DNA of 64,000 nucleotides from positions 22,229,963-22,293,962 of the forward strand of contig CM076659.1 of NCBI GenBank assembly GCA_038496675.1, read 5' to 3'. Positions 31,960-43,426 of this stretch are shown in pieces. A model generated the notes under the pieces. The model was not told where the DNA came from. It saw nothing but the letters and a program-made list of their open reading frames with translations, and did no database searches. Source of the stretch: Rachycentron canadum. Its lineage: Eukaryota; Chordata; Actinopteri; Carangiformes; Rachycentridae. A program made the position numbers and the translations under genes. Position 1 is the first letter of the stretch. Each line of letters starts with the position of its first letter.

Positions 31960-34235
31960 ACTCCCTTGTATGTTTTGTGGTTATTTTACTTCCTGTTGAT
32001 GTCCTGTTTCCCTACCTAGTGATTGTTATTACTCTTGCCTCTCTTGTGTATCTCTGCTTATTTTCTGTAAACTCAAGTCTGCCCATTTGTTTGTCATTCA
32101 TCTGGCTCCAGTTCCAGCTCCAGATATGTTGGAGTTTCTGATTTATTGGATTCTTGATTTTCTTTCTTCTGCTTTCTTTTATTAAATACAACTTTTCCAC
32201 CTACACCTTTTGTTATCTGGGTTTGAGTTCAGCATTTCCTGCACACAACAGAGTAAACTTATGAGCTTGAGTCACCAGTTTCCAGGTCTCCAGCTTCCAG
32301 CTCAAGCCAGAGCCCCAGCTGCCCAGAAGCCCATAGTCTTTTTTAAATTTACTGTTTATTTTTGTATTACTTCCATTATTTGTTTTGTTGTAAACCCTAA
32401 TATGTTACACTTATGTTCTATTGCCATTCCCTCCCTTGTGGATTTAACTCTCTGTCTTCAGTCTCAGGTCTCCAACTTTCAGCCAAAGCCACTGCCCAAG
32501 GTCAAGACAGAAGAAATTTCAGAGCCTGAGTCTTAGCCCCAGGTCCCCAGTTTTAAGCCCAAGCCAAAGTCCTGGGTCTCCCATTTCTAGCACAAGCCAA
32601 AGTCTAGGTCTCCAGCTTCCAGCCCAAGCGACAGCCCCAGGTCTCACTTTCCAGCCAAGGCCAAACCCCAGGTCTTCAGCTTCCAGTCAAAGCCATGGCC
32701 CCTTGTCTACAGTTTCCAGCCTTAGCCTCAGTCCCAGGTGTCGGGGTTCCAGCAAAAGCCACAGCAGTAAGTCTTCAGCTTTCAGCACAATACAAGGCTT
32801 TGTGTTTAACCTTGTATTACCTCCCTTGTTTGTCACTTCCTGTCATTCAACATTTCCTATACACGAGACAGAAGAAACTTACAAGCTTGTACCTCAGCCC
32901 CAGGTCTCCAGCTTACAACCCAAGCCACAGCCCAAGTTCTCCAGTTTCCAGCATGTTCCAATTTCAATTAGCTTTACTCTGTTTGTTTCTTGTTGCTATT
33001 GTATCTGTCATTTCCCTCCTTTGTGATTGTGTACCAGACCCTAATGTGTTTGGGTTTGACAGTTTAGCCTTTGTTCTCTTCCTCTTGCCTCCCTTGTGGA
33101 TTTAAGTCTCTGTCTTCTCTTTTCTTAATCCATGGGTTTTGCTGCTGTGTTCCCCTCCTCTCACCCTGTATATTCTAGTTTGCTTTTGTGTTTCTCATTC
33201 ATTTGGGTCCAGTGTTTGCTGACTTCTTGAATTTTCAGTTTTTTGGATTCTTGCTTTGTAGGTTTCTTTCTTCTTTTCCACCTGTCAGCTTTTGAGTTCT
33301 GCATTTCAGAAGGACTCCCATTTGCAGCACAAACCACAGCTCCAGGTCTGCAGTTTCCAGACTGAGCCACAGCCCCAGGTCTCAAGCTTCCAGCTGAAGC
33401 CACAGTCCCAGCGAGATCTTTTTGTAATTTTGTCTTTTTTCTTGTTGAATTTTGCATTACGTCACTTGTGTGTCTTTTAATTATTTTACTTGTCATGACT
33501 TTGCTTTTGTCATTGTCCCGTTGTCTCTTTTGTGATTCTGTTACAACTGTGTTCTCTTGCTCTTTCCTCCCTTGTGGATTTAAATCACCCAGGTCTCCAT
33601 CTTCCAGCTCAAGCCACAGCCCAAGCTATGTAGTTATCCAGATCCTTTTCTACTTTTGTTTTGTTTCCTATTTTTCTATTACTTTGTTTGTGTCTTGTTC
33701 TTCCTATTCCTTCTTCCTCTTCCTATTTTGCTTCCTGTCATTTTCCTTTTTCCCTTATTTTGTGATATGCAGCCAGACCCTGATGTATTGCACCTTTGTT
33801 ATGTTACCCATGACTCCCTTGTGTACTCAAGTCTGTCTTCCCCTTTCTCAGCTCATTTGTTTAGCTCTTGTGTTCCCCTCTTGTCACCCTGTGTAAACTC
33901 CAGTTTGCCTTTGTGTATCTCATTCATCAGCCTCCAGTTTTCTTGGTTGATTATGTTTCTTTCTTCTGCTTTGTGTTAATGAATACATATCTTCCACCAA
34001 ATTCTTTTGTTGTCTGAAATTGAGTTTAGCTTTTCACCAACTTCCAGCCCAAGCCATAACCCCTGGGTCTTCAGTTTCCAGTTAAAGCCTCATCCCCTTT
34101 TCTCCAGTTACCATCCTGAGCCTCAGTCCCAGGTCTCCAGCTGGTCACTTAAGGCCTTGGGCTGTACCCCTGTGATCCTCAGTTCCTTCCTTAGCCACCA
34201 GACTTTCCTTCCTGTCCACTGGCCCCCATAGTCCA
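31960..34235 (+). repeat. Composite repeat block with ~33-40-bp periodic units
   Basis: The stretch alternates between T-rich segments and clusters of the phrase CAGGTCTCCAGCTTCCAGC followed by CCAAGCCACAGCCC. On the + strand this reads as variants of QVSSFQPKPQP. Larger pieces recur about three times: CTCCCTTGTGGATTTAA(G/C)TCT, then ATTCATC(T/A)GGCTCCAG-like text, then TTTCTTTCTTCTGCTTT, TTCCACC, and TTTTGTT(A/G)TCTG(G/A)GTTTGAG-like text (near 32.1-32.25, 33.2-33.3 and 33.9-34.03 kb). All open frames are broken repeatedly. It looks like several diverged copies of one element or satellite rather than a gene; the family is not recognised. Confidence 0.7.
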
Positions 34236-36130
34236 TTTTAGTTGAATTAGAGGTTTTGCACAGAGAGCTGTTAATTAAAAAGTTAATAAAAAGTTAATTA
34301 TCAGTGAACAAATGTTAAGGAAACAAGGAGGCAGCTGATGTTACAGCAAAAGGTCCAGGAAGAGGAGAGGAAAGACAAATGTGCTTGCGTCTTGGTGAAT
34401 TGTTATTATAAAGATGCAATTATTCTGTGCATAATGCTCCACCAGTGACCAAATAAAAATATTCAGGACACCAAATAAAGACTTCAGAAGACAAATGAGA
34501 TCAAAACACTCCAGGCTGAGGGGCAGTGAGCCCAGCAGTCCCCATGTAAGAAGCCTCTGCCCCCTCCTGATGCTGGTGCCAGGGCTTTTAAAGACTTCCT
34601 ACATACGTCCAGGTGTATCTTGTTGAGGCATGATCAGGAATAGCCTGTGTGAGGCTACAAGGAAACAGGAAGAAAACAAAGGCAATAGGAACACACAGCG
34701 CTGTAACAATCTAAGACAAGTACAGCCATGGTTAGTCGATCTCATGGCCGCTGTGAGAAATCACAGTAAGATGCTGTGGATGCTATATACAGGAACGTGG
34801 GCCAGGGTTTGGCAGGAGATCAGAATATGGATAAAGAGGTAGAGTAACAAATGAAAGAAGAACAGGCAAGTATGGAAGACTGGATCGCCATGACAGGTAA
34901 GATCTCTCCTGCAGAACATCTGGACAACCTAAGGCAGGCACATCCACATTACCTGGCCTGGTTGCCACTGTGGGCAGGCACACACAACACAATCTCTCAT
35001 ACACTATACAGAGATCAAGACCGGAAACAATTTTGATAAAGAGTAGGTGGTTTGGTTTTGAGGAGGCTCTGGTGTGTCTTATCCTTGGTATCTTTGATGT
35101 CTGGGACGGGCTGCCATCAGTTCACACTGAGGGTCTGATCCCCCACCTAAAAGTAAGATTTAAAGATGGAGTAGCTAATCTGGGAGATGTCAGCATGAGT
35201 TCACTAAAACTCAAAGGTATCCAACCCTAGAGCACCCTCCCCTGCCCTTTGAGTATCACCCCAGAGCTACTCCCCTAAATGGGCATCACTGGAGTTGAGA
35301 AAGGAAAGAGTTCATTCATCAGTAAGAGCACAATGAAGATTACAATGATGAATGTGAGCAGCCAACATGACTATTGCTAGTACTCAATGCTGCGAAGCCA
35401 CTATGTTAGTATTGATAACTGATGATGTAGATAGTTACAATAATTTACAAACAACAAAAGCATAAATTGTTTATCATCTTTATATGGTCCACAAATAATA
35501 ACAGTCCAGTGTGGTTCTTTGTTTATTAACTTTTATAGATGCAGAGGTGAGTGTTGGCTCTGCATCATGTGGAAAGTAGTGGTCTTGTCAATCAATGTTG
35601 AAGAAAAAACACACACGATGTCCCTTTTAAAGCCATTGTAGACCAACATATCATATATCACATATTCAACAGCTGAAACAGCTCACAAAGCAGCTACATG
35701 TTGGTCTGACGGTTGGCTGTAAACTGTAAACTTTAGTCTCCCCGAATTCCAGCCAAAAACATTTAAGTCTCAGCAGAGCCTAACGCTGCCAAGATGGCAT
35801 CCGTAGAGCAGCTCACTCTGAGCTCCATAACCACTCTTGGTAACAAAAAAGTTCAACTTTATATATACAATTATACTGAAAGTTAATTACATTGAATTCT
35901 ATTTAAAAAATTGATATCTTCCACTGTTCATGTGTGGGGCATGTTGAAGATGATGTAACAATAACTATATGCATAGTCGCTATAGTAACCATGCTTCATT
36001 AAAAGGGTCCTAGCTGCAGTTAAAAAAAGAAGTACCTGGTACCAAACATGAGTCAAAACGAGTCCATGAGTTGAGGGTGGAGGTCTGCATCTGAATCCAG
36101 TTTAGAATGAGGACACAGAGGAAACTTCTT
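34236..36130. other. Intergenic, no gene seen; possible old mobile-element debris
   Basis: Open frames up to 86 codons (for example 34970-35230) have no recognisable domain. A TTAATTAAAAAGTTAATAAA direct repeat lies at ~34268-34303. No terminal repeats or conserved enzyme motifs were found. Confidence 0.4.
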
Positions 36131-39100
36131 TCAAAGGTTTATTACAAAACGCAAGACAAAACATGTCAACTGGGTTTATTCTATTCAAACACGATACAAT
36201 GACGAACAACCTTCTATCTGCAGGTGAAGCTGAGAAACCACCAACCAAACAAAAACAAGCCAACACAACATGGATCTAAATGCAAAACTCTGCTGTGGAC
36301 AGGAGGAGGAGAACAGCAGCTTCAAGGCCCATAACGGAGGAGACAGAAACTGGGGCATGGCATGGGAAGGGGGGGCACCAAGTGCTTCTTTTTAAGTTTC
36401 TATAGGAGGTTTGTAGTGCGACTCCAGCAACCTGCCGCCTACACACATTTATAAATAGGTCACCGTTAAATGAAGTCCAATTCACACAGGGAATCATTAA
36501 TCACAAACTCAGTGTTCGCTGCCGTCAGGCGGCTCCACAAGCAGGAAACAAAAAGTTGGGGGGGTGGGAGGGGGGGTCTGCTCATGTCCAATGATAATGT
36601 TTTAAATTTGGTGAAAGCTGGTCCGTCTGTCAGGGAGTAAAAATAAATCTGATTCGATGCTCCTTCATGTTTGGTCCAAGACGTCCATTTGAGTCCCGAC
36701 AACAATCACAAATGCTGACGTCAGCCTGGACAGACAGATGTTCTGTGATCAGAAGTTTCCTCACAGTCTTTAACTGTCCATTTGAGTCCACATCTGTTGT
36801 AAATCACCAAAAACCTGTCACAAAATCTCACGTTATCTGTCTTTTAAATGAATCAATAAAACATAACTGATTCTTGTTTTGTTTGCATCCGAATGTTTTT
36901 GTCCACGTCATCAGATTTAGACGTCAAAGTGTCACAATTTCTCAAAGAAGTGCCATGAAAGCTCATTTATACTTTTTGGTTTGTTTTGTCTTTTTATTCA
37001 AACAATTTGTTTCTCTTTGATGATTTAGGTCCACATGTCGTCTCAGACAGACATCCTAAGATCTGTCACCAAATCTCACATTACCTTAGTGGAAACAGCT
37101 GGTTTGTGTTTGTGCCTCACCACAGAATTCACTAAACTTAACTTTGCCATGAATAAATTTGCTTTTTAAATATTTTTGACACCAGAAACACATCATTAAT
37201 ACATGTACCTGTATTATTTCAATGGACTAATAAAAGCAACATTTGAATTTTCCTTTTATTTGACCATTTTGGTCTAAATGTCATCTCAGATCGTCATCTC
37301 TATTCAAACGATATTTCACATTAACTTTGAGGAGCAGCTGTTTGTGTTTGTACCTTCTCATACAATGACAACTTTGGCATCAATAGCTGCTTTTGTTTCA
37401 TTGAAGTCCAGATGTTGCCTCAGACTAACGTCTGAAAACAAATTTGCAGTAAATCACAGGCTTCGTCTTGTTAAAGTGATTTGGAGGCTTTAACCTTGTA
37501 AAACTGGATATCTGATGAGTCTTTTCCTGTCTGCTGCTGCTGCTGATGATGATGCTAAATGATGAAGGTGGCGGTGATGTTGCTACGGTTATGACGGCTA
37601 GGCCAGACAAGGCCGCCTAGACACTCGCTTGATTTTTTTTCCTTTTTCATTTTTTTTTTTTTTCAAACTTGTGAATCACATTTAAATACCATTTATATTT
37701 ATATATTACAACATTGTTCCAAATTCATAAATAAGTAGTGCAGTTTCCCCTTCGACCTCCACCAACACTCTGCTGCTAAAACAAGAAACCCAAACATCAG
37801 AAGCTGCAGGTCGGTCATCAAACACACCCAGCTGAAAAACTACAAATATGGCCGACTAGCTGCAAGTAATAGTCTTCATGCATACATTAATGTGGAGGAA
37901 CGCCAGCTCCGACCAATCAGCTTGTCTGCTCTGATTTCACATTTTAACCTTTTAAAAATGTCAAATATTAAAGCTGTAACACAGTTAACCAATCAGAATG
38001 TTGTGCCAATAAGAACTTCAGCCAATCAAAATCACTCTGGGGTGTGAGGGTGGGAGGACTGGGCGTTGACATCCTAAAGGAAAAATGTGGAGAAAGAAAA
38101 CACACATGGAGACAAGTAAAGGAGTCGCTGCTCTGACAGGGTCAAGATCAGACCTGTAGGGAGGTTTATCAACGACAAAAGAAATTAAGAAATGTGAAGA
38201 AAAAATTCTGGTTTGGTTAGAAAATTATTTTGTGCTGTAAAGCTGAAATGAATGGATGATCAAATGAAAAAAGACCCTCAAATTAAGAATTTAAAGAAAA
38301 TTTTCAGATTATGATTCTAAACTCTTGAAAGAGATGGAGGGCCAAGTGAACAAAAAAATAAATATATAAATTAAAAAAAAGAAATATCAATTTGAATTCT
38401 GAGAACAAGAAAATAGAACACAAAAAAAGTCTGAGGTTGTTTTTTTCAGGATCTGAACGAATTTCACTAAATAAATCTACCGATTTATCTGAAATCATAA
38501 AAATACTTTGTCGTTAATAAACTTCCATAAAATCAAACTGGCCTGCTGTGTGATCTCAGCACTGGATTATTTAATCACAGAAATCTATAGGTTTTACTGC
38601 TGCTGGAAATCTTTTCTATAGAGACTCAGTTTCCCACAATGCTCTGTATGCTGTCAGATGTCTTGGGGCTGATGGGAAATAACAACAGGTAACAGGTGAG
38701 CATGGCCTAACACAGACAAGCAACTGACTCTGATTCCCAGCAGCTCTCCTCAGGTGGCTGATGGGAAATGGAGTGTGGCGAGGGCAGAATGAAAGTGACC
38801 AGCAACCTAACAGACAGGTGGATAAGGGGGCGGGGCAGTGGCAGGGCAGGGGGGGTTACACTTTAAATCTAATCCCATCCTGAAGAGCAATTAGCTAACG
38901 GTCAGTTATGACATGCCATACAACCGTATATGGATGTCCTGCTGCTATCTACACCAGAGAAGAATCAACATGTTCCAGTTCCCAAAACCTGGACAACCAA
39001 ACTGCATCGAGTGGCCCAGAATCTGTCCACAACTGGTCCAGAACTGGTGGAGAGCTGGTCCAGAACTTTTCCAAATTAGAACTTTTCCAGAACTGGTCCC

Positions 39101-39188
39101 AAACCAGTCCAGAACCAGTCAATGCTGATTCAGAACCAACCCAAACAGGTCCAGAACCGGTCCAAACCCTGTCCAGTTCTGGGTGACA
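36131..39188 (-). other. Possible long 3' UTR of the zinc-finger gene
   Basis: No open coding region or exon is recognisable in 3 kb downstream of the zinc-finger stop codon. AATAAA signals on the - strand occur at about 36139, 36173, 36990 and 37254. A poly-A/T-rich patch lies at 37629-37664. The true transcript end cannot be chosen from the sequence. Confidence 0.35.
39005..39183. repeat. Degenerate ~10-12-bp repeat (GTCCAGAAC...)
   Basis: GGTCCAGAACTGG-like words recur at least ten times in ~180 bp, with variants such as TTTTCCAGAACTGGTCC and GGTCCAGAACCGGTCC. The array stops just short of the stop codon of the zinc-finger gene, so it would lie at the start of that gene's 3' UTR. Confidence 0.8.
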
Positions 39189-39848
39189 TCACTCAGAGTC
39201 GGATTCCAGCGGGGCGGTCTCGTCTAAGATAGGTCTCTTTCGGCGTTTGGCAGCAGCGGCACGGGCCCGCTGCTCCTCCTCCATGTGTGCCTTCTTGTGG
39301 CGGGAGAAGCTGGATGAGTGCATGAAGGTCTTGTTGCAGGCTGCACAGGTGTAGGTCTTGGTCTTGGTGGCAGGAAGTCCGGTCTTGGTATGAAGCTGCT
39401 TCTGGTGTGGCTGCACCTTTCCCCGCCCGCTGCTATCCCCTGCCCTGTGGGTCTGCTGGTGCCGCGCCAGGCTAGAGGCATGGCTAAACCGCTTTCCACA
39501 TTGACTGCAGCCGTGGCGACCAGCTCCTCCTCCATCTCCTCCTCCCCCATCCTCCTCCTCAGACGTGGCAGAGCCCCGTTTGCTGGTGCGACCTCCCCGG
39601 CGGCGGCGGTTCTTCTTACAGAGGGTGTAGAAGTTGGGCTTGTCGCGGGAGCAGAGCTTGAGGCGGATCTTGAGATCGGATGAGGTCTCACCCAGGTTCT
39701 CCTTGCCAGGCGTGTAGTTGTCCAGCAGCTCCTTCACGTGGGTCACCTGGTGCTTGGACAGCTGCGTGGATGTCCTGAAGCTCATGTCGCACTGCGGACA
39801 GGCATAGAACTTGTCGCCACCCTGGCTCTGAATGATGGCGGTTGCCAC

Positions 39849-39886
<38 letters not shown>

Positions 39887-42800
39887 TCTTGGTCTTCTTG
39901 TTCTTGCCGCTTGCCTTCAGTGAGTGGCGCAGGGCGGCCACATTGGGACCGAGGGCGATGTCCTTGGGGATTCCTTTTCCTTTCTTGTGGATGAGGCGGT
40001 GGCGCGACAGGCTGGAGCTGTGGTTGAACTCCTTCCCGCAGATGTTGCAGGGGTGGATCCGCCGCTTCCCATGCAGCCGCAGGTGACTCCCCAGCATCCT
40101 GACAGGTAAACAAACAAACATTACATCAATTAGGGCTGCGGCTTCATTATCCATCGTCAGGTTATTTCTTCTTAACTTGTCTGCAACATATTGTTTCATC
40201 TATGAACTGTATTTTTAGAACATTATGAAAAATTCTGTTTCCCAGAGTTCAGTTCACTTTGACACACAGCCAAAAAAAATGAAGCAAATTGCTTGAGACA
40301 GTGAACAGTGAATTCTTCATTCTTTGTTGACCAACTAATGGATTACTATTACAGCTCCAAGAACCAATATTCAAAATAACACGTCAATTTATTGGTCAAG
40401 TGAGGAAACTAGAAAATAGACTTATATTTTTATGTACTGAAACTAGAGTCCCCCCCTCATGGTCGTTTCCTCCACCAATACACAAGTTGCAGAAAACAGG
40501 TCACAATCTCCCTGAGTTACAGGGTTAGGGTGAACAATCTGAAGGCGTGTGACTCTCAATCCTGAGCACACAGCTACTATTACTAATCTCCAGCTCGCTC
40601 ACATATGGATCTTAACCCAAAGCATAGGAAGACATTATTCCGATGATATTAAAATATATACTCATGCATCAAAAGCAGCCTGTATTTGAGTAACAGAATG
40701 GTGGGTTACAGTCATCAATACAGATTTAAAACAAGGGAACTGATTTAGTTCTCAACTGGACAGAAAACCTCAAACCAAGCACAGAGCTTCAGTGGTTCTG
40801 ATTCTGGAAGAGTTTGAAGAACCAGAATCAGGAGCAGGAACCTTCAGTCTACAGTTCGGATACTGGAAGAAGCAAAACAAATACAACTGCTCCATCTACT
40901 GGTGACCAGCTGTTACATCATACAATCAGTGATCAGTTACTATACCATTCAAAATCCCACAGTAGGTGTCACCACAGGTGACAGTGCATGTACCTGGTCT
41001 GAGAGCAGGAGTGGGAAAGATTTCACCAGAAGAATGTTTGGTATCGATAGTTATTATGTTCCAATCAGTTCTTTATTGTTCAGTTTCACTAATTACTCAC
41101 TCAATTTAAATTATGAAGTCTTGAATTCATTTATTTAAAATATATTGTTTTATTTAGATATGCATGTATTTTTCATTTATTTATTCATCCACATATTCTC
41201 TCCTCTCTCTGTGTAACAGTCTATTTATGTCTAAGTCAAGTCAGTTAAGCTTTGTACATACGGCACAAAATCACTAACAGATGACCAGCTGGTCAGCGTG
41301 GTTTGTCCAACTTGTGTTGCTGTACCTAGCTGTCCAAGATGGCAGGCCTGCTCAAGCAATAATATTTAGGACATGATGGTTACTGGGTCAGCCCACGGGT
41401 GAATGAGCAAGAGGTCAGTGACAATAGCTATGAACTTAGGGATAACAAACACACACTCCGCATTCACACACTGATTTCATTTGCACTCACTTTTTTTCTT
41501 AAAATGCTGTCATACCCCAGAACCAAACTCAATTTGTTTTTATTTAACTTACCTTAACCATGATCAAAAACATTTCATCATAACACAAGATATTTTACAT
41601 TTCATCAGTAAAAATCTATACTAAAATTATTATTGAATTTTTTCAATTGAAATGGTATAACAGGGATGACCTGAATTGGCCTCATACCACAGTGGAGAAA
41701 ATTCTCTGACCAGTGAGTCCCTGGTTTGAGTCCCAGCAGGTCAGACATGGTTATTCTCCTGCTCTCCATCCCATTTCCTGTCACTCTACCCTGTCCTACC
41801 AAATCAAGTCTTACAATAATGGAAAAATCAAAAATGTGAAAAATGTGTGATTTTTACAATAAAATAAATGGACAGTAACCGTCTTCATTCCTGGGATCCA
41901 GACTCAACAGATTCAGAACAGACCCACAGTGAGGCTTAGACATGAACACTGAATCAAACCATCTCTAAGACTTCATCTTTCTTCAAGCAGCTCATGAACC
42001 TCACTGTGACCAGCCCACCAACCAGGATCAGCCAGACGTTCACAAACTGAAAAATGGAACAGCTGATAAAATGTAAATATTTTATCAGCTGATATTAGTT
42101 GATTCTGCAGTTAGAAATATTTTAACTATAAATACAAAAGCTCTTCAAACAGCTACTCATTCATCACCATTCAATCCTGATCTGATGTTCACATCGATTA
42201 AATGAATAAATAACAGGTACAGACTCTAAACTGCTTTTACACAATGATCCAAAGACTGAAGGTTCCAATGAAAACAAAGTTGATCAAAGTTGTCAGTGAT
42301 TGATCTGATCTGAATGAAAGTTTAACTGCAGACTAGACAGTTTAGAATCTGCAAATTTCATCAGATCAGACTGTATCAGCAGCAGATGATTAAAAGGACT
42401 CGGATCAGGATCAGGGCCATAAAAACCTAATTAGGACTTCCTGTTGGTAAATATATAACTCTGTTGTACAGAGAGGTGGAACAGTGAGTACGGACCTGCT
42501 GCCTTTGAAGCTCATCCCACAGTGGGGGCAGGTGTAGCGTGCATCCTGATGTGTCGGTTCCAGTGCCCGTTTGGCAGGCGGTGGCACCCCGGTGCTCTTC
42601 CCGGTGTGAGTCTGCTGGTGGCGGTACAGGCTGGAGGCATGGCTGTAGCACTTCCCGCAGTAGCTGCAACGGTACTGCCGCTCGTCCGGCTCGAAGTCAG
42701 CCTGGTCTGAGTCTGCCTCACCATCCAGCTGGCTGCTTCCCGCCTCCACCAACACCTCGTGCTCCTCCTCGGTGTCGTCCTCCTCCTCATCAGAGTCCGC

Positions 42801-43073
42801 CTTTATTTCCACACTCTGCTCTGTTACCTCGCAGGGGTACACCTCCTCATACGGAGCGAAGAAGGCCTCATCCGTCTCGATCTTCAGCTGGTCAGGCGTC
42901 AAGTCCGATGGGTCATCTGAGTCCTTCTTCACACAAGAGATGGTGAACTTGGAGCCGACCTCGGCCCACTTCACCACATACTCGATGGGCTGCGTGTCCA
43001 GCTCCACTGTGATGAAATCCGCACCCAAGGCGTCCGACTCCGACACAGTCAGCTCTGTCTCCGTGTCCTCCAT
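39189..43073 (-). CDS. C2H2 zinc-finger protein, six fingers, acidic N-terminus and polyQ
   Basis: Two coding exons on the minus strand: 42496-43073 (start MEDTETELTVSESDALGADF; acceptor ...GGTACAG just before it) and 39189-40098. Joining them (donor GTCCGT, acceptor ...CTGTCAG) gives ~495 aa and rebuilds a split finger, CPHCGMSFKGSRMLGSHLRLH, with perfect C-x2-C-x12-H-x3-H spacing, which confirms the splice. Order: acidic region (residues ~1-130, including DSDEEEDDTEEEHE), finger 1 (CSYCGKCYSHASSLYRH), the split finger 2, finger 3 (CNICGKEFNHSSSLSRH), ~12 Gln, finger 4 (CPQCDMSFRTSTQLSKH), a basic/glycine-rich linker, finger 5 (CSQCGKRFSHASSLARH), finger 6 (CAACNKTFMHSSSFSRH), then the basic stretch AAAKRRKRP, a likely nuclear signal. 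It is presumably a nuclear DNA-binding regulator. I do not recognise the orthologue. A non-coding first exon ending at 44937 is likely. Confidence 0.85.
39851..39885. repeat. (CAG)n coding triplet repeat (polyQ)
   Basis: A pure CTG run on the + strand, about 11 units, is CAG on the coding strand. It encodes ~12 glutamines between fingers 3 and 4 of the zinc-finger protein. Uninterrupted CAG runs are prone to length change. Confidence 0.95.
40099..42495 (-). other. Intron of the zinc-finger gene
   Basis: 2.4 kb between the two coding exons. It contains a perfect 13-bp hairpin at 42060-42091 and otherwise no recognisable exon or repeat. Confidence 0.6.
42060..42091. repeat. Perfect inverted repeat, 13-bp arms, 6-nt loop
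   Basis: CAGCTGATAAAAT - GTAAAT - ATTTTATCAGCTG. The arms are perfectly complementary. Each begins or ends with the E-box CAGCTG. It lies within the intron of the zinc-finger gene, about 400 bp downstream (in transcript sense) of its first coding exon. Confidence 0.9.
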
Positions 43074-43094
43074 CCTGTACCAAGGTGGAGGAGA

Positions 43095-43310
43095 GGAAGA
43101 GCTTCAGAGGAGCAGCCACAGGCCTGAGGAGGAGGAGAAGAAGACAAGACAAGAAGGAGGAGAGAAGAGGGAGAGAGGAGAGAGAGAGAGAGGAAGGGAA
43201 AGGTGCGAGGAGGAGGAGGAGGAGGGAAGCCAGGGGAGGAGAGGAGGAAGGAGGACCAGGGGCAGAGAGAGAGGATAAAGAAGGAGAAAAGAAAGGGGGG
43301 AGAGGTCAGC
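43095..43310. repeat. Polypurine/polypyrimidine tract
   Basis: Over 200 bp of almost pure G+A on the + strand (GAGGAGGAGAAGAAG, GAGAGAGAGAGAGAGGAAGG and similar), directly upstream of the first coding exon of the zinc-finger gene, so a CT-rich stretch in its pre-mRNA. Confidence 0.85.
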
Positions 43311-43375
43311 AGGTGCTTTCACTATATCACTCTCAAATAAACAGAGCTGTTGATATGCAGATCAGCTGATCCGTA

Positions 43376-43426
43376 CCCAGATGTTCTTCGAATCAGTTTA
43401 TTAGTGCCCAGATGTTCTTCGGATCA
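43376..43426. repeat. Short direct repeat
   Basis: GCCCAGATGTTCTTCG-GATCAG and its near copy CCCAGATGTTCTTCGAATCAG lie about 30 bp apart in the first intron of the zinc-finger gene. Confidence 0.7.

Noticed and set aside
32210..34231. Several 60-140-codon open frames in the composite repeat
   Set aside because: T-rich hydrophobic or repeat-derived peptides, interrupted at each module, with no start context or splice pattern consistent across copies.
42772..43278. 168-codon + strand frame (MSSSSSSESAF...)
   Set aside because: Antisense of the acidic zinc-finger exon plus the adjacent GA-rich tract; Ser/Glu/Arg runs are compositional.
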